Shown: positions 46,611 to 55,980 of the stretch, one piece after another | Position numbering within the stretch: the first letter of the stretch is position 1 | How the letters are laid out: every line of letters starts with the position of its first letter | Assembly (NCBI RefSeq): GCF_011752995.1 | Contig: NZ_VWWL01000010.1 | Span: forward strand, 124,001 to 188,000 | Direction: 5' to 3' | DNA from: Burkholderia sp. Ax-1724 | GTDB taxonomy: Bacteria > Pseudomonadota > Gammaproteobacteria > Burkholderiales > Burkholderiaceae | Length of the DNA: 64,000 bases | The notes under the pieces: generated by a model | Databases searched by the model: none | Seen by the model: only the letters and a program-made list of their open reading frames with translations | What the model was told of the DNA's origin: nothing | Position numbers and translations under genes: made by a program

Positions 46611-47621
46611 ATGCGATCAATACCGGATTCCGTCAGTCGAGATATTCGCGCCGCGCTAAGCGACCTGGACGGCGCGCGCGAATGGATGGCTTCGATCTGC
46701 GGTCCGCACGGTCTGCAGGTCAGCCGGCCGGAGCGGCTGCGGTTTCACCAGTCGGGCACCGTGTTGCGGTCGATGGCGACGACGCTCGGCTTTGTCGAGT
46801 ACGGCACCGACGTCACGGTCGCGGTGCGCGAGAACAGTCCGCTGAACTGCTATAGCGTGAGCCTGCCGATGGTCGGGCAGCAGGAACTGGCCGCGCACGG
46901 CAAGACATGGCTGTCGGATCAGGACTGCGGGTTGATCGTCAGTCCGCAGGAGTCGCAGGACCTGGCCATCACCGGCAATTGCCGCAAGCTGCATGTCGCG
47001 ATTCCGCGCGCCGCGCTTCAGCAGGTGCTGCAGACGATGCTGCAACGTCCGCTCGACGCGCCGCTCGTGTTCCAGCCCGACATGGACGCGGCGGCCGGCG
47101 AGCAGGGCACGTGGTGGCGCATGGTCAAGTTTCTCGCCGGCGAGATGGAACGCGCGGGGGCGCTCGGGCAGCTCTATATGTCGAGCGAATTCGAACTGAC
47201 GCTGCTCAAGGGGCTGCTGCTGTCGCAGCCGCACAACTACTCGGCGCAACTCGCCAATGCGTCGGCCGTGACGCCGCCGCATTACCTGATCAAGGCGCGC
47301 CAGTTCATTCACGACAACGCGCGCGAGCCGATCACGCTCGAAGAGATCGAGCGCGCCTCGGGGGTGTCGCGCTTCAAGCTGTTCGACGGATTCCGGCAGT
47401 ATTTCGGCTGTGCGCCGATTGCCTATCTGAAGCGCTACCGGCTCGAATCGGTGCGGCGCGATATTCTCGAAGACCGTTCGGTGCGCAATATTTCATCGGT
47501 TGCGCTGAGTTGGGGGATGTCGCATCTCGGCCGCTTTTCGACCGAGTACAAGGTGATGTTCGGCGAGTCGCCGTCCGATACGCTCAAGCGCGCGGCGCGC
47601 GTGCCAGTGAAGCGGGGCTGA
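46611..47621 (+). CDS. AraC-family transcriptional regulator, probable activator of antABC (AndR-like)
   Basis: About 336 residues. The N-terminal AraC_binding_2 domain (FHQSGTVLRSMATTLGFVEYGTDVTVAVRENSPLNCYSVSLPMVGQQEL) suits ligand sensing. The C-terminal double HTH reads ARQFIHDNAREPITLEEIERASGVSRFKLFDGFRQYFGCAPIAYLKRYRLESVRRDIL and SSVALSWGMSHLGRFSTEYKVMFGESPSDTL. It converges on antCBA, the same gene set known to be activated by AndR in Burkholderia. ATG 46611 and ATG 46587 are both possible starts. Regulation of ant is inferred from neighbourhood and from a direct repeat upstream of antA. Confidence 0.88.
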   Translation: MRSIPDSVSRDIRAALSDLDGAREWMASICGPHGLQVSRPERLRFHQSGTVLRSMATTLGFVEYGTDVTVAVRENSPLNCYSVSLPMVGQQELAAHGKTWLSDQDCGLIVSPQESQDLAITGNCRKLHVAIPRAALQQVLQTMLQRPLDAPLVFQPDMDAAAGEQGTWWRMVKFLAGEMERAGALGQLYMSSEFELTLLKGLLLSQPHNYSAQLANASAVTPPHYLIKARQFIHDNAREPITLEEIERASGVSRFKLFDGFRQYFGCAPIAYLKRYRLESVRRDILEDRSVRNISSVALSWGMSHLGRFSTEYKVMFGESPSDTLKRAARVPVKRG

Positions 47622-47805
47622 TTCGCCGGCCGCGAGTTCGCCTGACACTCGCGCATTCGCCGTCAGCGTTTTGCCAAATGGAATCGTCCCGTCCGATCGC
47701 CTCACGACGACGGAACGGGACGCAAAAGAAACACACACTCAAACACAACTGCAAACAGAGCCGCAGCGGGAGCGCGACGGAAGAACCCGCGTCACATCAC
47801 GCACT

Positions 47806-48834
47806 TTACCGCGCGTTGCTCTCGCCAAACTTCTCGTAGTACAGCCGGTAGTCCTGAATGCCTTGCTCGGCGAGCCAGGTCTTGATCGCTTCGACCATCG
47901 GCGGCGGGCCGCACACGTACATGTCGAAGCCATTTGCTTCGAGGAACGAACGGTCGAAATGTTCGGGGATCAGCCCCGTCTTGCCCGACCATTCCGGCAC
48001 GGCATTCATCACGACCGTTTCGACCGCGAAGCCCTCGATGCTCGCCTTGTAGCCGTCGATGCGCCCGGTTTCGCACAGGTCGGCCGCATTGGTGACGCCG
48101 TAGTACAGATGCACCGGATGCACGCAATTGCGCTTCGCCGCAATCTCGTCGAGCATGCCGAGGAACGCGGAGAGTCCCGTGCCGCCCGCGACCATCACGA
48201 GCGGACGCTCGATCTGACGCAGATAGAACGCGCCGAGCGGTGCCTCGAATTCGACCGTGTCGCCGACCTTGCAGCGCTCGCGCAGGTAGTTGCTCATCAC
48301 GCCGTCGGGCAGCAGGCGAATCAGGAACTGCAAATCGTTGCGCGTATTCGGATGATTCGCGAACGAGTACGAACGCCAGTCCTCGGTGCCGGGCACCTTC
48401 ACGCGCGCGTATTGCCCCGGCAGAAAATCGAGCTGACGGGCATGCGCGCCCGCATCGAGACGCAGAACCGCGGTCGTCGCCGACACGAGTTCGACGCCGA
48501 CTACGCGCGCCGACACGGTGCTCGTGCTCGCGCCTTTGCACAGCGTCGAATCGAAGTCGAAATAGAACGACGCGTCCGACTTTACGCGCGTCTGGCACGA
48601 GAGGATCTTGCGCTCGTCGAGGTCGGCCTCGCTGAGCGTTTCCTCGTCGACGTAATCGAGCGTGTAGTCGCCCGATTCGCAGCGGCCCTGGCAGGTGCCG
48701 CACACGCCTTCGCGGCAATCGAGCGGAATGTTCACGCCGTGGCGCAGTGCCGCATCGAGCAGCAGCTCGTTCGGGCTCACGTCGAAGAACGCGGTTTTGC
48801 CATCGGCAAAGCTCAATGCGACTTTATGTTTCAT
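47806..48834 (-). CDS. antC: Anthranilate 1,2-dioxygenase electron-transfer (reductase) component
   Basis: 342-residue reductase. The plant-type [2Fe-2S] ferredoxin domain uses Cys40, Cys45, Cys48 and Cys80 (DCREGVCGTCQGRC and ILSCQT). FAD binding is at WRSYSFANHP and NADH binding at MVAGGTGLSAFLGMLDEI, with the C-terminal MYVCGPPPMVEAIK. It passes NADH electrons to the oxygenase AntAB. It is the last gene of antABC, 14 bp after antB. BenC/XylZ are close relatives; the link to anthranilate rests on the antA/antB pair and the AraC neighbour. Confidence 0.92.
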   Translation of the reverse strand: MKHKVALSFADGKTAFFDVSPNELLLDAALRHGVNIPLDCREGVCGTCQGRCESGDYTLDYVDEETLSEADLDERKILSCQTRVKSDASFYFDFDSTLCKGASTSTVSARVVGVELVSATTAVLRLDAGAHARQLDFLPGQYARVKVPGTEDWRSYSFANHPNTRNDLQFLIRLLPDGVMSNYLRERCKVGDTVEFEAPLGAFYLRQIERPLVMVAGGTGLSAFLGMLDEIAAKRNCVHPVHLYYGVTNAADLCETGRIDGYKASIEGFAVETVVMNAVPEWSGKTGLIPEHFDRSFLEANGFDMYVCGPPPMVEAIKTWLAEQGIQDYRLYYEKFGESNAR

Positions 48835-48848
48835 CGTCGTGCTCCCGC

Positions 48849-49337
48849 TTACAGATGGTAGAAGTCCAGCACCGCGTTGATGTGGTCGTTCAGCAGCAGC
48901 ACGTGCTTGCGCGTGATCTTCCAGCTATCGCCCGACGGCCGCAGGTCGTACACCGCGCGGCCGTAGAAGTAGTCGGTCGAGCCGTGGCGCGTGTAGAGCG
49001 TCGACCAGTTCACGTTGGCCTCGACGCCCGCATCCGCGCGCTCGCTCAGACGCACGTTGCTGATCTGATGCATGGTGCGCGGCAGCGGCGTCGACGCGGC
49101 CGACTTGCCGGTGCGCAGACGGAACACGCGGTCTTCGAGACCGGAGCGGTCCGAGTAGTAAATCAGCGACATGCCCTGCTTCGGGTCGGTCGTGTAGACG
49201 TGTTCCGAATCCCACTGCGGTACGTGAAACACGCTCTGCGGATCGAATAGTTCGAGGTAGTCGTCCCATTGCTGCCGGTCGCACAGATCGGCTTTCAGAT
49301 ACAGAAACTGCTCGATGGCGTGCTGGAGCTGGCTCAT
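48849..49337 (-). CDS. antB: Anthranilate 1,2-dioxygenase small (beta) subunit
   Basis: 162-residue beta subunit of a ring-hydroxylating dioxygenase, with a SnoaL/NTF2-like fold. Family stretches include AIEQFLYLKADLCDRQQWDDYLELFDPQSVFHVPQW and RTMHQISNVRLSERADAGVEANVNWSTLYTRHGSTDYFYGRAVYDL. It has a structural role with the catalytic alpha subunit. Start ATG 49337 overlaps the antA stop by four bases (ATGA), so translation is coupled. Confidence 0.93.
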   Translation of the reverse strand: MSQLQHAIEQFLYLKADLCDRQQWDDYLELFDPQSVFHVPQWDSEHVYTTDPKQGMSLIYYSDRSGLEDRVFRLRTGKSAASTPLPRTMHQISNVRLSERADAGVEANVNWSTLYTRHGSTDYFYGRAVYDLRPSGDSWKITRKHVLLLNDHINAVLDFYHL

Positions 49338-50734
49338 GCCTGTTCTCCCTGCGATGCGATGGATTGGTCGAGGCCCTTGAGGATCGTGTCGCGCCATGTG
49401 CCGTGCTGGTTCACGTAGAGCCCTTCGTGGGTCAGTTCGGTGCCGGTCAGGTTCGGGGCGATGCCGAGCAGCGTCGTGTTCGCGGTCGCGCTGCTGGCCC
49501 ACTTGTGATGGCCGCGCGAGATGTCGCTCCAGCGTTCGAGCCGTGCCTGGAAGCCGCGCTGCTGCTCGCGGAATTCGACGAGGTCGTCGGGCGTGCCCAT
49601 GCCGGACACGTTGAAGAAGTCTTCGAACTGGCGGATGCGGTTCTCGCGATCCTTCGCCGACTCGCCCTTCACGCCGATGCACTGGCTGATGATCTCGGTC
49701 TTGTTCCAGGCGAGCGGCCGCACGATGCGCAGCTGCGAGCTGATCTGGTCCATGAAGAAGAGGCTCGGGTAGACGTTCAGGTTGCGCAGCCGGTGCATCA
49801 TCCATTCGGCCTTGCCCTGGCCGTAGGCGTCGACGAGGCGCGGCATCACGCTCGCGTAGCCGGGGCGCACTTCGGGGTTCGGCATGTCGCTGAACAGCAC
49901 GCTATGGCCGTTTTTGAACGCGAACCAGCCGTCGTCGGTTTCGTGGTCGCCGGCGCCGAGCTTGCTGTAGTCGAGCGTGCCGCTCGCGCTTTCGCCGCTG
50001 CCGCCGTTCTTCGCATTCGATTCGATGCGATGCTGCACGGTCGCCACGTAGTTGTAGTGCACGGTGCTCACGTGATAGCCGTCGAGACCGTTTTCGTTCT
50101 GCAGCTTCCAGTTGCCGTCGAACGTGTAGGTCGACTTGCCGGGCAGCACTTCGAGCTCGCCGGTCGGCGACTGCGCGACCATCATGTCGAAGAAGAGGCG
50201 CGCGTCGCCGAGATAGTCTTCGAGCGTGTCGGTGCCGTCGACGTCGAGGCTCACGAACACGAAGCCCTTGTAGCTCGCGATACGCGCTTTCTTGAGGCCG
50301 CGCGCCGACTTGTCGAAGTCGTCGCAGTACTCGCCGGGTGCCTTCACCTTCACGAGGCGGCCGTCGTTCTTGTAGCACCAGGCGTGGAAGGGGCACGTGA
50401 AGGTCGACTGGTTGCCCTTCGTCATGCGCGTGAGCGTGGCGCCGCGGTGCTGGCACGCGTTGATCATCGCGTTGAGGTTGCCGGCGCCGTCGCGCGAAAT
50501 GATGAGCGGCTGGCGGCCCGCGCGCATCGTCAGGAAGTCGTTCCTGTTGGGAATTTCGCTTTCGTGGCACGCGTAGATCCAGGCCTTCTCGAAGATGTAC
50601 TCCATCTCGAGCGAGAACAGCTCGGGCTCGGTGAACATTTCGCGGGCAATCCGGTAGACGCCTTCCGCCGGGCGGAAGTCCAGACAGCCGCTAACGAATT
50701 CGCGCCATTGGCTGGCGCTGCGCTTTTCGCTCAT
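49334..50734 (-). CDS. antA: Anthranilate 1,2-dioxygenase large (alpha) subunit
   Basis: 466-residue catalytic subunit converting anthranilate to catechol, CO2 and ammonia. The Rieske cluster uses Cys94, His96, Cys114 and His117 (CQHRGATLTRM and TCPFHAWC). The mononuclear iron site has His221 and His226 in NENGLDGYHVSTVHYNY, with Asp218 as the bridging residue. Length and sequence match AntA/BenA-type oxygenases. The start is set by AAGGAGAG eight bases upstream. It is the first gene of antABC. Catechol-degrading genes are not adjacent, so the product must feed a catechol pathway elsewhere. Confidence 0.93.
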   Translation of the reverse strand: MSEKRSASQWREFVSGCLDFRPAEGVYRIAREMFTEPELFSLEMEYIFEKAWIYACHESEIPNRNDFLTMRAGRQPLIISRDGAGNLNAMINACQHRGATLTRMTKGNQSTFTCPFHAWCYKNDGRLVKVKAPGEYCDDFDKSARGLKKARIASYKGFVFVSLDVDGTDTLEDYLGDARLFFDMMVAQSPTGELEVLPGKSTYTFDGNWKLQNENGLDGYHVSTVHYNYVATVQHRIESNAKNGGSGESASGTLDYSKLGAGDHETDDGWFAFKNGHSVLFSDMPNPEVRPGYASVMPRLVDAYGQGKAEWMMHRLRNLNVYPSLFFMDQISSQLRIVRPLAWNKTEIISQCIGVKGESAKDRENRIRQFEDFFNVSGMGTPDDLVEFREQQRGFQARLERWSDISRGHHKWASSATANTTLLGIAPNLTGTELTHEGLYVNQHGTWRDTILKGLDQSIASQGEQA

Positions 50735-51187
50735 GAGGTCTCTCTCCTTGTGTCCAATCGTTTGAACGTGACAGGCTCGATTGAATACCCAAGTGGCGAG
50801 GCGAACTATCCGGCCAATTTGCATTCGCTATCCGGATAATTCGACGGCGGCCGGACAGGCGCGCGGGCGGCCCGGAAGGCGCTCAGTCAGGCGGCTGGAA
50901 GGTGGCGGGGCGAGCGCCGGAAAACGGCCCGAAAACGGCCCGACGGTCGCCCGAAGCCCCCGACGGCGGGCCGCCGCGGCCTTGCACGGCCTTTGCGTGG
51001 CTTGGCGCGCTTGCCGCCCACGGCCGGCCCCGGCGCCAGTTCGCAAAATCATGCGTCTTCGCGTCATGGCGGGCGCTCGCGTCTGCTACCCTACCGGTTC
51101 AGGGGACGCGTACTCCGGAGATTCGCGCGGGACGCGGCCAATACCGTTCACGCGCGTGGTCGAGCGCAGGTTTAAAACGAACAGCAA
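50735..51187. other. Divergent regulatory region of antA and the GGDEF gene
   Basis: About 450 bases without a gene. The part near antA holds the 14-bp direct repeat and a candidate promoter; the rest is GC-rich with no clear signal apart from the GGDEF gene promoter that must lie there. Confidence 0.5.
50782..50841 (-). promoter_or_regulatory. Candidate AraC-type operator and promoter of antABC
   Basis: Two direct repeats CTATCCGGCCAATT (50806-50819) and CTATCCGGATAATT (50828-50841) share 12 of 14 bases and are 22 bp apart, two helical turns, as expected for an AraC-family dimer. On the minus strand a candidate -10 TATTCA (50787-50782) lies so that its -35 falls on the proximal repeat, the class II activation layout. 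Confidence 0.6.
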
Positions 51188-52726
51188 ATGGTGACGCGCC
51201 GACCGAACGCCGTGATTGCGATCAGCATCGTGCTAGCGGGTGCGATTCTCGCGATCGCCGTCTGGTTGCTCGCGCAGATGCGCGACGACGCCTTGCGGCG
51301 CGCGCAGGATTCGGTCGACAACGTCTCGCTGCTGGTCGAGCGCGACGTGTCGCGCAATCTCGAGATCTACGACCTGTCGCTGCGCGCGGTGATCGACGGA
51401 CTCGAACAGCCGGGCGTGCTCGAACTGCCGCCGACGATTCGCCAGATGGTGCTGTTCGACGGCTCGATCAGCGCGAAGGACATGGGCTCGGTGTTCGTGC
51501 TCGACGCCCGCGGCAACGTGCGCTTCGATTCGCGTACGACCGAGCCGCAGCCGGGCAATTTCGCCGACCGCGATTACTTCAAGGTGCATCGCGATAAGCC
51601 GGATGCCGGCCTCTTCATCAGCCATCCGTTCGGCCCCGAAGGTAGCGTCAGCGATAAAGACCTGCGCATCGCGCTGAGCCGGCGCATCACGCAGCCGGAC
51701 GGCAGCTTCGGCGGTGTGGTGGTCGGCACCATGCGCCTCACGTATTTTCACCGCCTGTTCGATGGCATGAAGCTCGGGCCGAGCGGCTCGATGGCGCTGA
51801 TGCTCAACGACGGCACGATGCTGATGCGCCGTCCTTACGATCTGAAAACGATCGGCATCAACCTGACCGGCACCGCGAACTATTCCCGTTTCGTCCAGCA
51901 GCCGAGCGGCGACTTCTTCGGCACGGCGGCGATCGACGGCGTCGAGCGCTGGTACGCGTTCCGCCATATCGACATCTATCCGCTGATTCTCGACGTTGCG
52001 CTGTCGACCAACGACATCTATGTCCAATGGCGGCGGCGCGCGTGGATCATCGGCACGCTGATCGCCGGGCTCGACGTAACGATCATCGCGCTCGCGATCC
52101 TGTTCGCGTACCAGTTGCGCCTGCGTCGCGCGGCCGAGGAAGAGCTGCGCGAACTCGCGCGCACCGACGGCTTGACCGGGCTGAACAACCGCCGCGCGTT
52201 CGAGGAACACGTGGGCGAGGAATGGCGCCGCGCGCAGCGCAACGGCTGGCCGCTCTCGCTACTGCTGATCGACGTCGACAACTTCAAGGACTTCAACGAC
52301 CTGTACGGCCATTCGGCCGGCGACGAAGCGTTGATCGGCGTGGCGCGCTGCATCGCGCAAAACGTGCGGCGCCCCGGCGACACGGCCGCGCGCTACGGCG
52401 GCGAAGAGTTCGCCGTGCTGCTGCCGGACACCGACTCGGCCGGCGCGCGGTGCATCGGCGAGCAGATTCGCGCGGCGGTGCAGGCACTGCAATGCCGCCA
52501 CGTGGCGAGCGTGCACCACGTCCTGACGGTGAGCGTCGGCGCGGCCACCGCGTACGGCACGGCGCTCGCGACGCGCCGCGCGCTCGTCGACGCCGCCGAC
52601 GAGGCGCTCTACCGCGCGAAGGATGCGGGCCGCAACCGCGTGATGATGGACCGCGCGTCGGCCGACACGGCGGCGGCGAACGGCGCCGCAGCGACGCCGG
52701 CCACGGACGGGCGCGGCGTAAGCTGA
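51188..52726 (+). CDS. Membrane diguanylate cyclase (Cache + GGDEF)
   Basis: 512 residues. TM1 is at about 8-29 and TM2 at about 286-309; the 255 residues between form a periplasmic dCache/PAS-like sensor (MGSVFVLDARGNVRFDSRTTEP, ADRDYFKVHRDKPDAGLFISHP). The cytoplasmic GGDEF domain begins at RTDGLTGLNNRRAFEEH. The active site is GGEEF (404-408), and an inhibitory RxxD (Arg395-Asp398) lies five residues before it. It is likely an active, product-inhibited c-di-GMP synthase. The start at ATG 51188 fits the membrane topology. Confidence 0.92.
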   Translation: MVTRRPNAVIAISIVLAGAILAIAVWLLAQMRDDALRRAQDSVDNVSLLVERDVSRNLEIYDLSLRAVIDGLEQPGVLELPPTIRQMVLFDGSISAKDMGSVFVLDARGNVRFDSRTTEPQPGNFADRDYFKVHRDKPDAGLFISHPFGPEGSVSDKDLRIALSRRITQPDGSFGGVVVGTMRLTYFHRLFDGMKLGPSGSMALMLNDGTMLMRRPYDLKTIGINLTGTANYSRFVQQPSGDFFGTAAIDGVERWYAFRHIDIYPLILDVALSTNDIYVQWRRRAWIIGTLIAGLDVTIIALAILFAYQLRLRRAAEEELRELARTDGLTGLNNRRAFEEHVGEEWRRAQRNGWPLSLLLIDVDNFKDFNDLYGHSAGDEALIGVARCIAQNVRRPGDTAARYGGEEFAVLLPDTDSAGARCIGEQIRAAVQALQCRHVASVHHVLTVSVGAATAYGTALATRRALVDAADEALYRAKDAGRNRVMMDRASADTAAANGAAATPATDGRGVS

Positions 52727-52871
52727 GGCGCGCGCCGACGGCGCTTGCCAGTCCTGATTGCGCTCCGTAAACTCGCGCGTGACTTTGCTGGACCCCGCCC
52801 GCGCGCGCGAGATGCCGCCGTGCGGCGCACACCCCACCCACACCGAGCCGACCAAGAGGAGAACCCCCGCG

Positions 52872-54179
52872 ATGGCCGAATCCTATTTCCCCCGCTGGCG
52901 CCGCCAGCCTGCCGCCGCCGAGGGCGGCATCGTCGGCATCGACGAACGGCTCGCATGGCCGCAGATGTTCGCGATGGGCATCCAGCACGTCGTCGCGATG
53001 TTCGGCTCGACCGTGCTCGCGCCGCTCCTGATGGGCTTCGATCCGAACCTGTGCATCTTCATGTCGGGGATCGGCACGCTGCTGTTCTTCGTGCTGGTCG
53101 GCGGCCGCGTGCCGAGCTATCTCGGTTCGAGCTTCGCGTTCATCGGCCTCGTGATCGCGGTGACCGGCTACGGCGGCCACGGCGCGAATCAGAACATCCC
53201 GGTGGCGCTGGGCGGCATCATCGCGTGCGGCGTCGCGTATGCGGTGGTCGGGCTGATCGTCTCGGCGGTCGGCACGCGCTGGATCGAAACGCTGATGCCG
53301 CCGGTCGTGACCGGCGCGATCGTCTGCGTGATCGGCCTGAACCTCGCGCCGATCGCCGTGCACGGCGTGAGCGGCAGCAACTTCGATTCGTGGATGGCGC
53401 TCGTGACCGTGCTGTGCGTCGGCGCGGTCGCGGTGTTCACGCGCGGCATGCTGCAGCGTCTCCTGATCCTGATCGGCCTGCTGCTCGCCTACGCGATCTA
53501 CGCGATCGTCACCAACGGTCTCGGCATGGGCAAGCCGATCGACTTCGCGATCGTCGCGAACGCCGCGTGGTTCGGCATGCCGCACTTCATGTCGCCGGTG
53601 TTCGACCCGCACGCGATGACGCTGCTCACGCCGATCGCGGTGATCCTCGTCGCCGAAAATCTCGGCCACATCAAGGCGGTCAGCGCGATGACGGGGCAGA
53701 ACCTCGACCGCTACGTCGGCCGCGCGTTTCTCGGCGACGGGCTCGCGACGATCGTGTCCGGTTTCGCGGGCGGCACCGGCATGACGACCTACGCCGAGAA
53801 CATCGGCGTGATGGCGGTGACGAAAATCTACTCGACGCTGGTGTTCGTGATCGCCGCGCTGATCGCGCTCGTGCTCGGCTTCTCGCCGAAATTCGGCGCG
53901 GTGATCCAGACGATTCCGGGGCCGGTGCTGGGCGGCGTGTCGATCGTCGTGTTCGGGCTGATCGCGGTGACGGGCGCGCGCATCTGGGTCGTCAACAAGG
54001 TGGACTTCTCCGATAACCGCAACCTGATCGTCGCGGCCGTCACGCTCGTGCTCGGCGCCGGCGACTTCTCGCTGAAGCTCGGCGGCTTCGGGCTTGGCGG
54101 CATCGGCACCGCGACGTTCGGCGCGATCATCCTGTATGCGCTTCTGAGAAGGAAGCCGATGCAAGGGCCGGTGGCCTGA
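52872..54179 (+). CDS. NCS2 family uracil/xanthine permease
   Basis: 435-residue inner-membrane nucleobase:cation symporter with about 12-14 TM segments. Motifs of the UraA/RutG group are GSSFAFIGLVIAVTGYGGHGANQNIPVALGG, QNLDRYVGRAFLGDGLATIVSGFAGGTGMTTYAENIGVMAVTK and the final GAIILYALLRRKPMQ. ATG 52872 (MAESYFPRWRRQ) has AGGAGAA upstream. Substrate is probably uracil, possibly xanthine. It stands alone. Confidence 0.93.
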   Translation: MAESYFPRWRRQPAAAEGGIVGIDERLAWPQMFAMGIQHVVAMFGSTVLAPLLMGFDPNLCIFMSGIGTLLFFVLVGGRVPSYLGSSFAFIGLVIAVTGYGGHGANQNIPVALGGIIACGVAYAVVGLIVSAVGTRWIETLMPPVVTGAIVCVIGLNLAPIAVHGVSGSNFDSWMALVTVLCVGAVAVFTRGMLQRLLILIGLLLAYAIYAIVTNGLGMGKPIDFAIVANAAWFGMPHFMSPVFDPHAMTLLTPIAVILVAENLGHIKAVSAMTGQNLDRYVGRAFLGDGLATIVSGFAGGTGMTTYAENIGVMAVTKIYSTLVFVIAALIALVLGFSPKFGAVIQTIPGPVLGGVSIVVFGLIAVTGARIWVVNKVDFSDNRNLIVAAVTLVLGAGDFSLKLGGFGLGGIGTATFGAIILYALLRRKPMQGPVA

Positions 54180-54324
54180 GCTTCTTCTGGGTGGTGCCGG
54201 CGGCGCTGGCTGCCGCTCGCCGTCGGTGACGGCCCGCGCCGCTCAGCGCGCACAGCCGGCCTTGCCGATATCGGAGCCGGCGAGCGGCCCGACGGCCGCC
54301 GCCGTCACCCAGGCGCCCGAGCCG

Positions 54325-55980
54325 CTACCTCTTGCGCGCCGTCAGCGCCGTCTCCAACAGATCCACCTCGCGCATCAGCTTGTTCAGCGTCTCGTCGTTG
54401 ATCTGCTGGCTGCTGCGCAATTCGAGCAACTCCTTGCGTTCGGCGCGCATCGCCGAGAGCTTCATGTGGAATTCGAGCGCGTCGGCGCGCCGCGCGAGTT
54501 CGCGCGGTTCCTGTTCGCAGTCGAGCGTCGCGAGGCGGCGCTGGTACAGGTCCATCACGCGCGCGGTCACGTCGGTCGCATACGCCTGCGCCGATTCTTC
54601 GAGGTCCGCGCACTCGGTATCGTGAATATCGTCGATGGCGCGAATCGCGGCTTGGGCGGCGAGCGTGCGCGCGAGCGCTTCCTCGGCCGCGTGCGGGTCC
54701 TTGCCGCGCCGCCAGCCGCGCAGCAGCAGCGGCAACGCGGCCACCGCCACCAGCAGCGACAGCAGGATCACGCCCGAGGCGATGAAGATCGCCAGATCGC
54801 GCCCCGGCAACGGCGTGCCGTTCGGCAGCAGCTCCGGTAGTGACAGCACGCCCGCCAGCGTCACCGCGCCGCGCACGCCGGCCACCGTCGTGACCGACAC
54901 CATGCGCAGCCCCGGCACCGCGTTCGCGACGCCTTGCTTGGCCGCGCCGCGGCTTGCGAACCAGCGCAGCAGCCATACCCACACGAAGCGCATCGCATAG
55001 AGCGCGAACGCCACCGCGACGATGTAGCCGATCAGCAGCGCGACCTGCGCGTCGTCGGTCTCGTGCGCGTCGAGCAGCGCGCGCCCGAGGATGTGCGGAA
55101 ACTGCAGCCCGAGCATGATGAACACCATGCCGTTGAAGACGAACTCGATCATCGTCCATGTGCTCGTGGTCCGCACGCGCGAGGTCGCCTGCCACGTATT
55201 CGCGATGCTTGCGTAGTTCATCATCATGCCGGCCGCCACCGCCGCGAGGATGCCCGACAGATCGAAGCGCTCGGCGGTCAGGTAGGCGGCGAACGGAATC
55301 AGCAGCGTCATCACGATGCCGGGGGCGGGGTCGCCCTCTTCGACGAGAGAGAGGAAGCGCGCCGACACGAAGCTGAATATCGCGCTCACCGCCGCGCCGA
55401 CCGCGAGGCCGCCCAGCGCGATGATGACGAAGCTGACCGAGGCGTCGCGCAGCGAAAACGCGCCGGTCAGCGCCGCCGCGATCGCGAACTTCAGCGCGAC
55501 GAGGCCGGATGCGTCGTTCATCAGCGCCTCGCCTTCGAGGATGTGCATCAGCTGTCCCGGAATCTTGCCCTTGCCGGCGATGCCCGAGAGCGCGACCGCG
55601 TCGGTCGGCGACAGCACCGCGGCGAGCGCGAACGCGACCGGCAGCGAGATTTCCGGCACGAGCGCGTGCACGAAATAGCCGACCACGAGCACCGTCATGA
55701 AGACGAGGCCGAGCGCGAGCATCAGGATCGCGCGGCGCGCCATGAAGAATTCGCGCTTCGGGATGCGCCAGCCATCCGCGAACAGCAGCGGCGGAATGAA
55801 CAGCAGCATGAAGATTTCCGGATCGAACCTGACGTGCAGGTCGAGGCGAGGCCACGCGAGCAGCGCGCCGATTGCGATCTGCACGAGCGGCAACGGCAGG
55901 TTGAACGGCAGCGCGTGCGTCAGCACGCCGGAAGCGGCAACGGCGAGCAACAGGATCAGGACGGTGAAGACAATTTCCAT
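54325..55980 (-). CDS. CPA1 family Na+/H+ antiporter
   Basis: 551 residues: about 12 TM segments followed by a cytoplasmic helical tail of about 140 residues. The ion-binding motif of TM5 is LSPTDAVALSGIAGKGKIPGQLMHILEGEALMNDASGLVALKFA, where Asp-Ala and Asn-Asp are the transport residues of this family. FVFNGMVFIMLGLQ and TTVAGVRGAVTLAGVLSLP further match YjcE/NhaP-like antiporters. ATG 55980 (MEIVFTVLILLLAV) begins TM1. Physiological cation may be Na+ or K+. Confidence 0.93.
   Translation of the reverse strand: MEIVFTVLILLLAVAASGVLTHALPFNLPLPLVQIAIGALLAWPRLDLHVRFDPEIFMLLFIPPLLFADGWRIPKREFFMARRAILMLALGLVFMTVLVVGYFVHALVPEISLPVAFALAAVLSPTDAVALSGIAGKGKIPGQLMHILEGEALMNDASGLVALKFAIAAALTGAFSLRDASVSFVIIALGGLAVGAAVSAIFSFVSARFLSLVEEGDPAPGIVMTLLIPFAAYLTAERFDLSGILAAVAAGMMMNYASIANTWQATSRVRTTSTWTMIEFVFNGMVFIMLGLQFPHILGRALLDAHETDDAQVALLIGYIVAVAFALYAMRFVWVWLLRWFASRGAAKQGVANAVPGLRMVSVTTVAGVRGAVTLAGVLSLPELLPNGTPLPGRDLAIFIASGVILLSLLVAVAALPLLLRGWRRGKDPHAAEEALARTLAAQAAIRAIDDIHDTECADLEESAQAYATDVTARVMDLYQRRLATLDCEQEPRELARRADALEFHMKLSAMRAERKELLELRSSQQINDETLNKLMREVDLLETALTARKR

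Noticed and set aside
47685..47722. Terminator between the AraC gene and antC
   Set aside because: A CGTCCCGT/ACGGGACG stem is present, but it has a bulge, a long loop and no T-run on either side, so I did not list it as a feature.
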